64,000 nt of DNA from NCBI GenBank assembly GCA_020086605.1, contig JACBWW010000007.1, positions 25,637,746-25,701,745 of the forward strand. The letters are read 5' to 3'. The notes under the pieces are model-generated. The model was not told the origin of the DNA. It saw only the letters and a program-made list of their open reading frames with translations, and ran no database searches. Each line of letters opens with the position of its first letter. Position 1 is the stretch's first letter. This stretch comes from Lanius collurio. Its lineage: Eukaryota; Chordata; Aves; Passeriformes; Laniidae. The translations under genes were made by a program, and so were the position numbers. Of this stretch, positions 27,601 to 38,000 are shown piece after piece.

Positions 27601-28539
27601 TGTAATGCACAGCACTCTGGAAAATTTTGCTAAGGTCAGCTCTGTGATAACCATGCCAGTGTAAATGGACATCTTGGGGAGTTACAGGTTCTGTGTTTTG
27701 GTGAAGGACTAGAAATATGAGAAGCTAAGAAGCACCTTCATATCAGAAGTTCTTGTAAGCATTGCTGTGGTAGAGCCAGGAACAGCAAAGCAGTTGGGAT
27801 GAATTCTAAAGAATTTCAGTAACAACAAAATAAAAGGAAATGAAACATTTCAGAAAGAGCTGCTGAAATTAGTTGTCTAACAGAGTACACCTCCTCTCAT
27901 GGTTCATAAGTGTGCTCTGAAGGCAGTACAAATTTTCCTTCTTTGCCTAACAATTATTAATACTAAAATTGAGATCATATTGCAGTCATGCTTCTGAATC
28001 TCCAACCCAGCTCCTTGTTTAATATCATAGGAAAGGTTTCTGCCAGTGTTTTCTCAGGGGAGTAGCTCTATTTAATGAAACAATTAAATTTAAATTTGTT
28101 TGGTGGCCTGAAAGTCCTCAACAGTATTTCAGGCTTATAAACACGGTGGGAAGAAAATGATTCCTGAGAAATGAGAATAGAGTCAAGCTGGGGATAAAAA
28201 TCTTAAATTGTAATCTCAGCCACAAATCCCATTTCAGGAGCAGAGAGCAGCCAGAAGAGGTCATGATCCATCCTGACCAGGGATGAAATTGGCAGCACAA
28301 GCATGTTAAGCACAGATGCTGAAAGAAAAAAATATCCTGGGCTGAAGTGACAAAATCAGACAACTGATGTGGTAAAACAATCCATGAAAGTTAGAGGTCC
28401 CTCTTAGGGAAAAAAGTTACCAAGATAAAAAGTCCTTTGCTCTGTTACTCACACTATAGTAATATAGTAGCAGTCATTTATGAGCATATAAGAATTAAAT
28501 AAAATAATTTCTAACAGCAGTAAGTAAAAGCTTTTCATT
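24677..28539. other. unique-looking non-coding DNA
   Basis: The longest frame is 155 codons (26261-26728 plus). It has no recognisable domain, no favoured codon pattern and no convincing splice context, so I do not call it. A small tandem duplication at 27446-27496 is listed separately. Confidence 0.5.
27446..27496. repeat. 19-bp direct repeat, 32-bp period
   Basis: ACACAAACCTTGGACAGGT occurs at 27446-27464 and again, identically, at 27478-27496. The intervening 13 bp are unrelated. It looks like a recent short tandem duplication. Confidence 0.9.
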
Positions 28540-28545
28540 CTGACT
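28540..28545. repeat. target-site duplication, left copy of LTR B
   Basis: CTGACT, identical to 29016-29021. Confidence 0.85.
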
Positions 28546-29015
28546 TCTGGTGGTGGATTAGGGGGCCATTTCTGGTGGTTGATTAGCTTGTCCACTGCTT
28601 AATTTTGTGGTGAGCTTGCCTCTTTATGTCTTGGAATATCCTTAGACCATTCACAAACAGCCTAAATATCCCTCAACTGTGCAGCCCCACCTTAAGCCAG
28701 TGTTAGTGACAGCTACCACCAGAAGCAGAAGTTGAGAAGAGAAATACAGCTCATACCTCTTATGATGTTAAGTCATTTATTCCCTCTGTCCTGGGGGGAC
28801 AGAGCACCGGCCTGGGCAGAGCCTGCGAGGTGAGAGGGTGGGGCTTTGTGTCCTGCTGGTTTTATCACAGACAGGGGGAAAGGGGATACCAGGGCAGAGA
28901 TGGGACAAACAACCAACCAGATCAGAGCCCGGGCTGCTGGAACATCAGACAGACCCGACTCAGTCACATGGCAGGGACCCGGCCGGGGGGGGGTCCAGGA
29001 GGGTCCACCACAACA
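28546..29015 (-). mobile_element. solo LTR, copy B (ERVK-like)
   Basis: A 470-bp member of the family of 4725-5173. On the minus strand it starts TGTTGTGGTGGACC and ends ACCAGA. It keeps a poly(A) signal (TTTATT at 28776-28781 on the plus strand, AATAAA on the minus strand), which puts roughly 230 bp of U5 after the signal. A G-run (GGGGGGGGG near 28985-28993) and high GC in the U3 part set it apart from its surroundings. The distal 15 bp is duplicated (28546-28560 and 28571-28585, one mismatch). There is no internal retroviral sequence beside it, so it is a solo LTR from recombination between two LTRs of a former provirus. Confidence 0.88.
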
Positions 29016-29021
29016 CTGACT
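29016..29021. repeat. target-site duplication, right copy of LTR B
   Basis: CTGACT, a perfect match to 28540-28545. Confidence 0.85.
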
Positions 29022-29708
29022 GATATGAATGTTATGGACTGCTCATAGGTTAGAATGCTAGTAACATTTTAACTGTTTTAAGATGAGGATCACTTCTGGA
29101 CCCAGTGTCCCATTTACTGTCACAGGAACATCAGTGTAGAAAACCACTTGTGTCGTTTGAGAGCTAGGCCTGATCACAGTGTAAGGCAAACCTTATGGAA
29201 ACTGCTAGCACATCGTAACAAGTGGGTAACAAGGTACTTTAATGTGCCTCAGATGTGCTTATGAGTGGCCAGTGCCGCAGGAGTATTTATTCTGAGAAGT
29301 CAGATACTGGGAGGCCAGCTTGTCCTGGAAGTGTTCTTCTGACTCTGAAAGGTGCTCAAGCAACATTACACAATTTTGCTTGTATTTGCTCCACTGACAC
29401 TTAACTTCTCAGTTCTTCATCACCTTCAGGGTTTTATGCTTCTTCTCAGCATTGCAACACCAGCCAGCTAAATTTGGAGTTGAACTATTTTTGAACATCA
29501 GTTTTCAGAAGACACTTTGTCAATGTCTAGCTATTTTTTGTTTTGTCTTTTGAACAGAAAGTTTAATAGCATATACCAATGAGGTGACACTGATCTCTGT
29601 TCCCCTTTACACTGTGTCCCATACCTGGCTTTCCCTTGCTAGCAATACCTCATTCTTATCTCTAAAACATTTCCTACCAAGATTTGTCCTTGCCCTGACT
29701 CAAAGGAG
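29022..29708. other. spacer between solo LTRs B and C
   Basis: 687 bp with no retroviral gag, pro, pol or env similarity that I can recognise. No primer-binding site or polypurine tract is visible beside the LTRs. It looks like ordinary host DNA. Because each neighbouring LTR has its own target duplication, this is not a provirus interior. Confidence 0.65.
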
Positions 29709-29714
29709 CACCAC
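29709..29714. repeat. target-site duplication, left copy of LTR C
   Basis: CACCAC, identical to 30169-30174. Confidence 0.8.
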
Positions 29715-30168
29715 TCTGGTTATGAATAGCTTTGGTACACTGCTATTTTGGCTAGCTTGTCTCTTTGTGCCTTGGAATATCTTAAACCATTTACAAATGG
29801 CTTAAAAAACCCGCAGCTTGGGCAGATCCACTTAAGCCAGTGCCAGTTGTTTGCTACTCACCAGAAGCAGAAGCAAAGCAATGAAATATAGCTCAGACCC
29901 TGGCTATAATCTTAGAAACATTTATTCCTTCCATCCCGAGGGACAGAGCCCATGCAACCAAGGGGGAGCTGCGGAGTAAGAGGGGGAGGCTTTGTGTCCA
30001 GTTGGTTTTGTCAGAGAGAGGGGGAAAAGGGATACTGGGGTGGAGCTGGGATGAACAACCAACCAGATCAGAGCCCAGGTACTTGCATTTATTTAAAGAA
30101 AGGAATATCTCAGAGTCACATGTCAGGGACCTGGCCAGGGGGGCCCCAGGGGGAGGTCCACCACAACA
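29715..30168 (-). mobile_element. solo LTR, copy C (ERVK-like)
   Basis: A 454-bp member of the same family as 4725-5173 and 28546-29015. On the minus strand it runs TGTTGTGGTGGACC to ACCAGA. The AATAAA signal lies at 29921-29926 (TTTATT on the plus strand). It has the same block order as its sisters, including TTAAGCCAGTGCCAG, CTCACCAGAAGCAGAAGC and AACAACCAACCAGATCAGAG. The open frames over it on both strands are incidental. Confidence 0.88.
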
Positions 30169-30174
30169 CACCAC
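30169..30174. repeat. target-site duplication, right copy of LTR C
   Basis: CACCAC, a perfect match to 29709-29714. Confidence 0.8.
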
Positions 30175-31721
30175 ATTTTCTATTCTACATGGCCTGAATA
30201 ACTTAATTGACAGCTGTTTTTCCTCATATAGGTTCAGTGGTCGAGTTTGCCTGTTCAATGGAAGGGACAGCCAGGTACAAACAGAAAGTAAATTTTACTC
30301 TTTTTTGGACATATTTTAGCCCTTGCAAGGGACAGGAGAGTGAGATAGTCCTGCTCTCACTGCAGCTCCACTGATAAACTTCTGATGATGATTATCAGTG
30401 TGTGTGGAGAGATGAAGCCCCAGCAAGAGCAGCTGTGAAAGTGTCTTGCCAATACAGTCCCCACATAGATAGGAAATACAGTGAAAGATACAAGATCTGA
30501 CTGGAGATCTTACAGTGAATTTGTGAGGGGTTTTTGTTTGCTTGATTGGTTATGTTTTGTTTATTTGTTTATTAACTGGTGAAACTTCTCTTTTTGAATG
30601 AAAAATGTTCCTGCTAAAAACTCAGGAAATGATGGACAGGTCTAGGATAGCAGTGATACTTGTTTGGAACGAGAAAATGCAAAGTGTAATCTTGGCTAAT
30701 GAAAACAAGAGGCTTGGGGCAGGGAGGAGAAGCCTAGTGAGGGTGAAGGGTCGTCAAAGATTTCCCAGATGGATCTGTCACGGACAGGCTGCCTGTGTTC
30801 ATCCTTCTGTACCTGCTTTCCCAAACAGGAGGCTGAGCATCCCCTTCCAGACAGCCCTCGGTGCCCGTGGATGTGTCCTGTGTGTCAGCTCTGAAGGGCA
30901 GTAGTACCCACAGATGGAGAGGGACGTCCTTCTGCGTGCTCCTGGGAGTGCTTGAGCAGGTTGTGTTCTTCAGGGTGATTAGTTTTCATCCCAAATTGCA
31001 AACAACAGCTTTATGAGGTTACTCAAACAGTGGTTTATCCAGAGGAAATCTTGTGTTGCTTCTGACCTGATGGCATCGCGGCAGACTAAAATGGATTTTG
31101 AATGCTCACATTTGGTGTTACCGAGTCTGGATTTTGTTGTCCAGTGCAGTTTTATGTCAGTAGGCAGAGTGTTGAAAATGTTTATTCATCATCCCACATG
31201 AAAACAAGAATCTTCTAGCTCCTCCCTTCCAGCTCATTATATTTATTTAAGCATGGTGAGATACATCATGAGGAGAATATTTTTTAATTATTTTGCTCTG
31301 TTTAAAAGTAGATTTATCATAATGGTGATGGACTAAGCCTGGCTGGCAGCTAAGCCTCCACCTTGTTCACTCCTCCATTAGATGGGGGAGAGAATCTGAA
31401 GGGCAAAAGTGTAAACAGCTGGTGGGTCAAGATCAAGACAGCTTAATAAGTGAAGGAAAGCTGCATGCACACACAAAGGAATTTGTTCTCTGCTTCCCAC
31501 TGGCAAGGAGATGTTTATCCAGTTCCTGGTAAACAGGGCCTCAGCATGCATAATGGTTACTTGGGAAGGCAGGTGACATAACTTGAAACACTATGAATTC
31601 CTCCTCCTTTCCCTAAAGTTTATTGCTAAGCCCATCATTGTAGTACAGGAGATCCCTTTAGTCAGTTCAGGTCAGTTGTCCTGGCTGTGCCCTGTCCCTG
31701 CCAGGGTCAGGGCACCTGAAG
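30175..31721. other. unique-looking non-coding DNA
   Basis: No gene or repeat family recognised. The 99-codon frame at 30605-30904 has no recognisable domain. Confidence 0.5.
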
Positions 31722-32090
31722 AGCAATTGCTCTTATCAAGACTGAGGAAAAGAAGCCATGAAGTATCTCACCCTTTTCCTCATCCTTCATCACCATGTTT
31801 TCCCCCTGCTTCTGATAAAGGAGGGAGATTCTCCTTTGCCCTCCTTTTGTTGCTAATGCGTTTATAGAAATATTTTTTATTGTCTTTTACAACAGTAGCC
31901 AGATTAAGCTCTAGCTGGGCTTTGTTCCTTCTCATTTTCCCCACTGCTTAACCTCACAACATCCTTGTAGTCCTCCTTGGTTGCCTCCACCAACTTCCAA
32001 TTGTCGTAAACAATCTTTTTATTCCTGCATTCCAGATTCTTGTGAGGCTTGTCGTCCATCTGTTAGAGGGGTTCCTGCTATAGTGCTTCC
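31722..32090 (-). mobile_element. CR1 LINE ORF2 fragment between endonuclease and RT
   Basis: On the minus strand, at about 31750-31780, it reads DEEKGEILHGFFS, matching the CR1 ORF2 segment just before the reverse transcriptase (family pattern EEEKAEVLNAFFASVF). The upstream part of the element, at higher coordinates, includes the reverse complements of AGATTAAGCTCTAGCTGGGC and ACATCCTTGTAGTCCTCCTT. These belong to the conserved linker after the endonuclease. No long frame survives. It is an internal fragment lacking the CR1 3' end, so it was probably separated from it by deletion or rearrangement. Confidence 0.75.
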
Positions 32091-35000
32091 TATTCACTCA
32101 CAACTCAAATTGTAGGTTATGACAATTAAAAGGTATGTTAAAGAGTAAGTTTTCTAGATATTTCACAGGGTAAAAATGTCTTGGTTCTGGGGGTACCACC
32201 AGCCTTGACCGTTCCTGGTCACTCAGCTGGGTTCCCCCACCTTGCACATGGCTCAGAACCCATTTCAAGCCCTCAGAATCCTCCCTCCCTGCTCACAGGA
32301 AGGCTTTATTCTCCCACTTTCTTTTTTTTTTCTGCTTTCTATATCCAAACAGAGTTTCTTGCCCAAGCACAGATCTTAGACATGAATCTTTCTAAACGAC
32401 CACAATCAGAAATATTTCACAGTGAAATTATGATGTGTTTGCACTTATGAATACATTGACTAAAAGGCCAAGTTCCAAGAATGGGAAAAAATGAGTGGAA
32501 CACAAAAGAATTGGGAATAGTTTTTAGGCAGAAATAGGGAACATAATTTAGGTGTAATTGTGAAAGTGGTTGTTCCAGTGGAATATGGTGTGGGAATATT
32601 AAAAAGGGATAATGCCTAAGAAATAACTTACAAACAATTGCTTTCTCCAGCATCATTGGTTTTGATAAAATTAAGATTCTTAAGCTTTTTCTGTGTTCTG
32701 TACTGATTCTTCCTGCCTTATTTGGGCTGAACATTTGCAACACATTAAAATATTCCTTCTGTTAGAGCCTGAGTGAATGCTTGCACTCAGAAAATTCCCA
32801 TTAGTACTAACATTCTAAGTGCTCAGCATTTTGTTGCTGCAGTGAGTTTTTGCTGCCATGTTATGTGTGTGGTTTTCCATGCCTGCTTATTAAATTCACA
32901 GTGTGAAGGGTCAGGCTACATCAGGTCCAATCTCCACTCAGATTTAAGTGCTGTGTATTTTCTGATGGCCTGACACCAGTAAGAAAAATGACCTCTCATT
33001 CATGTTTTTAAGCAGCTACCTTCAGATTGTTTAGTATGAGGCACTTGACCTCATGACATGGGTATGTAAGAGCTGGGTCAGGATTTAATTCCATATTACT
33101 TTTTTTTTACTTTTTTAGTACTGCTCACCAAAGTCCCTGGTTACTGTGATTATTGTTGTACACACTTTAAATTTGGTGAAGAAATGTCCAAAATCCCAAG
33201 CCATCATTTCAATTAACAGGCAAAAAGATATCTTCCTTCTAGTGTTGGCAGGAAAGTCTAATACAGAATTGGCTTGTAAATTGTATGCAAGTGGACCTTC
33301 CAAACATTTTTTTCAAATGAGAGTTTGGTGTATTGACAGGGAAGTTGAGGGAGGTACTTTTACTACTACAGGCAAGTGTATTTTCCTTTTCTCAGCCAAA
33401 GCTTAAGCAAACATCATATTTTAGAAGAATTTAGAAATGTATGACAATCTTTTCCTCTTGATGACAAACAAACCTGAAGTAGAAGATATAATAAAATTGA
33501 CAAAGCAGCATGAAAGAGGAAGAATGAGAGCTCAGATTCTGGCAGCTTGAAGCCAGGATATACTAAAAATTTTAGAGCTGACGTAATTTGACAGCTCTGA
33601 TGGAATCCTAGGAGCTTGTATGCACATTCAGCAAAAAAATATAGCCATGAGCTCTATCTGTCTTGACAGGTTGCCACTTGAATGGATACTTGATTAATAC
33701 TATCTTTATTCACAGTGCTGCTTGGCATGAGCAAATGAATTTCAAAATATCGAGCTAAATGCTTTCATAACTCACTATTGCAAGAAGGATACAGTGGAAA
33801 TGAGACATGGAAAATTAGTCCTACATTAAACGCAATCCATCACTTTTCCAAAGGTTTGGCTCATTGGGGTACACAGGTAGATGTGTACATTACAATAATC
33901 ACTAGAACACATATTTTATATAAATGCAGCTTAAATTATTATTCATGCTAAAAAAGTGTTTTACAGGTTTGCTGAGTAGGGCCTTTGTCTGAAAAAAATA
34001 CTCTTTTGTGAACTTGTGGCTATCACTTATTATGCTTTTATTTAGCCTTGATTGTAATTCCTCAATAAATTAACTTCTCTTTAACAACTCAATCTAGAGG
34101 AAAGAGGATCCAGCACAAAAGCTGTTCTATCAGCAACCTGGTTCTACCAGAAACTTTTTGCAAAGAAAAAGGTTATAGGACTAAATTTTGGGGCACTTGT
34201 TTTAATGGGTTTTGCTTGTATTACTTTCAGCTTTCCTACTAGCAATGTTTTGTTCCTGTTTCTAGGGACACATTTAGAATATGATGGACGCTTCAGTTCC
34301 ACTTTCCCTCTCTTGTAATTTTTGTTCCATAATTCAAACTGCTGGTATTTGACTTGGCTTCTCCTGGAAGCTGTCAATGCTGGTTTTGGTTGCAACCAGC
34401 ATCATAATATTGGAAATACTGACCTTCTGGCTTAAAAGAAAGGAAGGGTGTTTCTGTATTCTCTTGGGTGCAGGATGGCAGTCCTTTGGCACAACTGCAG
34501 CTGTGTGTGATTTGGAAAGAGCTGTTCTAAGACTTCTCAAGTCTGTGTTAGAAATTCAGCTCACAATGGGATTACACATGGAGAGCTTTTCCCCCTACTG
34601 GCCCAAAAAAAGTCATATAGGTGAAAGCATGAACCAGCTCATGAGAGGAACCAAAGCTTGAAGATGGTGTTCCATCAAGAAAGAATTCTCATTTTACTCT
34701 TGTGATTTTCACCTGGCAAATCATGGGGCAGTACTCGGGTGCTTATGCATCAGTGCCATCTGAGATGCCTTGGGACACCTGATACGTTCATAAGCCTGCA
34801 AGAGACCTGCACCCCTTTGGTTGTAGCCCAGCTGGGCCAGCTGGAGACTTAGCTGGCACAAGATGTCTATTTGGTAGATTTCTGTGTACATCCCCTCTCA
34901 GCTGAGTACCCTGTGGTTGTTGTAAGGACAAGGCAGAGAACAGAGAAGGAAGGTTCACATTATGTATTCTTAGAGCGTACTGCGGACTAGAGAAGGTGTC

Positions 35001-38000
35001 CCACATCTCTGCCACAACTTCTAATATGAAAACTCATGTTTTACATAGCATTTTATGAGTGTGCATTTCAGCAAATGAGTTGTTCTTACCACAGTTGCTC
35101 TGAAAAATTGCTCCTGGCCCTACCTGAGTTGTGCTCTGGAGAAGAGGAAGCTTGAGTGCATCAAGGCATGGATATTTTGTGAGTGAGAACTTGTGTAGAT
35201 GTATGTTTGCCTTAGAAACTGGAAGGTGTTCTTTTTCACTTTAAGAAGGATTGTTAAAGGTGGAGATTGCTCACAGGCATATTCCCTGAAAGCAAGAAAA
35301 CTGTGCTACAGAAACTGAAGTGACTTAATTCATCTTTATTCATAAAAATACATTTAAACACAGTTTTCTTTACTGCTTCTTCTAATCCTCACACTGGCAC
35401 ACAGACAGAGGCAGACTGGTTATGATGAGGTTCCCCAGGACACTATTTAATAGAACCAACAGAAAGTACTGTTTACTACAGAACAGCTCATGGTCAAAAA
35501 AGCACATTTTCTTTTTTTGTTTGTTTGTATTTTATTTTTCCATTGTTTTCCTATGTCATGCACAAGAAAATTCAAGAGCATTTGTTTCATTTTTTTATTC
35601 AGAGAGCAAAAAATATTGTTGTAGTTTTTGTTTGGACAAGGTGGTTTGGAAATTCCCTTAATAGACAGCCCTGGGAACTGTTCCCAAATAATGAACACTA
35701 TTAAGTAGCCAGATCTAGTTCAAGGATGATGACTTTGGTAATTCTGTGTACAGGAACATGCTGGTTTTGCTTTGCAGTACAATTAGTCTGTGCACCTGCT
35801 TTATTTTAAATGTAAGCCATATGCTTGTTTTATGAAAACCAAACACCTGCCATAGACTTGCTAAAATATGTACCATAAATTATGCTTCTGATCTGCTGTT
35901 ATATATCTTAAAAGAAATAAACAAAAATACACACTGATATTTTAAATCTGAATTCATGGCTGCTCCTCAATTCACAGCTCTTCTCAAGAACTGTACTTTT
36001 GACGCATGTAAGTCACTTGGTCTAAATATGCCTTTTATACTTCTGTATCATCTTTCACATATTAACCAGAAAGCCTGCTTCTCTCCCAGAGTGAGCAGAT
36101 CTCATGAATTTCTCTGCTTAATAGAACCGGGATTGAATCCTCTTGACCACTGCCTAATGGGGTTTACCCTTGAAAGATTTAAGCCCGGTTTATCTCCTGT
36201 CAGTTTCTAACAGAGAAAGAGGCACTGATTGATGGAACGACCATTTAAAACTACACACGTATTTGGAAGCTGCCATAAATTTTCTTTGTGCAATGGTATT
36301 TGCAAGAAACAGACTCAAATGTACCAGAGAGTAGATGAGTGTGAAGGTCAGACTGTTTTTTCTGCTGTAACAAAAAGCTTAGTACCCTAAGTGGTGATAG
36401 TTTTTACTAAAGAGAAGAACTATTATCCTTGGTATTTCTGAACAGTGTAATAAGCTAGCTGGAAGTTTTTACTTTATCTCTCCTCCTTACTGTGACTAGA
36501 AAACACAATTCATACATTTTACGATTAAATTGTCTAGTCCATGTAAAATGTAACTGTACTACTTCTGCTTGTGTTAAAATCAGCAAGCCATTGAAAAAAC
36601 TTGATAGCATTTTTAATATTGTTTTAAAATGGCAAGCTAGAAAAACAAACTAAAACATGCATGATGGCTTTTTGTCACTAAACAGCCCTTAGCCAATAAC
36701 CAATTGCTTACACAGAGTAAGAGCAAGAGGGAAAAGTTTGATCTCTCAGGACCCTAAAAGTGAGGGGTCTGTGTTTTCCATGCCTTTTCTCTAAAGCATT
36801 GTAATCTCCAGTTACAAGTGTGGTCTCCATTATAGGTGCATCTAAAGACATGGCTGTTAAAAAACAGCCTGGATTTCTTCTGGTCAGAGATGTATTTCAT
36901 GGGAGGGATTAGTTTTAAAAATCACCTGCTTCCTGTACATAGTTCGGATAGCAGCACAGGAAAACATTGATTCAGTTTTGTACACATTCTCTTCTTGGGT
37001 GTGGGTGGAATGTTTCTGAGGGTGTGGGGGGGAGAGAGAGGGGAAATGAGTAGAAGATTAGATGTCTTTAAATAAGGTTATGAAAAATAACAATGACATC
37101 AGTGAAGTATTCATCTTGCCCAGCAGACAACTGTATGAAACAATCTTCCATTAGAAAATGAAGATTTTTAAATCAAAATATTTTCACAGGGATTTAATTA
37201 ACAATGTTATGAGAATAAATTTCCTTAAACTTCATTTTCAATGGAAAAAGTATACCATTGTGTGAGCTGTGTGTTAACAGTAAACTTGAAATATACATAA
37301 TATTTAACATAATTATATATGTATAATATGGCATTGTTGAAGTGATTCACTGTTTAAGAAAGAAAATTGATACTTAAGGCTGAGGGTATTCTGAATTTCA
37401 TGCTGTGGAAAATTTTGATTTTAATCACAAGGTTTGTTTTAGAAGAGAATCAATTAACAGCTCTACATGTAAATAAATTTCTGTAGCACATGGGTTGTTA
37501 CCTACCCTAAGAAATATTGCATAACATTAGGATTTTATTCTATTTGTGCTCACATTCTTGGCAGTCCTCAAGAAAGGTATAAGCCAGCACTGTTAAACTT
37601 GGAAGTCAGGGGTTCTTCCTAATACAATATTTTACAGTTCACAAAAGAGAGAGAAACTGAGACAGAACTCAAACCCAAGTTGTTCATTTTTCTGTCTTAA
37701 TACCTTAGTGTATAAACTAAAACATGGTTTCATTTTTTCTTATCCATTTGTCAAGGAAAAGTTTAAGTTTGTGCTTTTTGAAAAAGCAGCTAGCAACTAG
37801 CACATGAGGGAGAAACCTTTTCATCTAAACAGATTTTCAGTGCTTATATATGTTTGCAGAAAATAACAGTTTTTTCATAGCATCTGTCTGCAATGCCATC
37901 TGCTACTGTGCTTCAGGCAGCTTTGATTGTGTAAACTCAGCTTTCCAGTTTGCCAAATGTAGTGACTTTGAAAATATATCCCCATTCATCCTCTAGTAAG

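Noticed and set aside
28540..30174. B and C as the two LTRs of one provirus
   Set aside because: Each has its own perfect and different target duplication, and the spacer shows no retroviral similarity.
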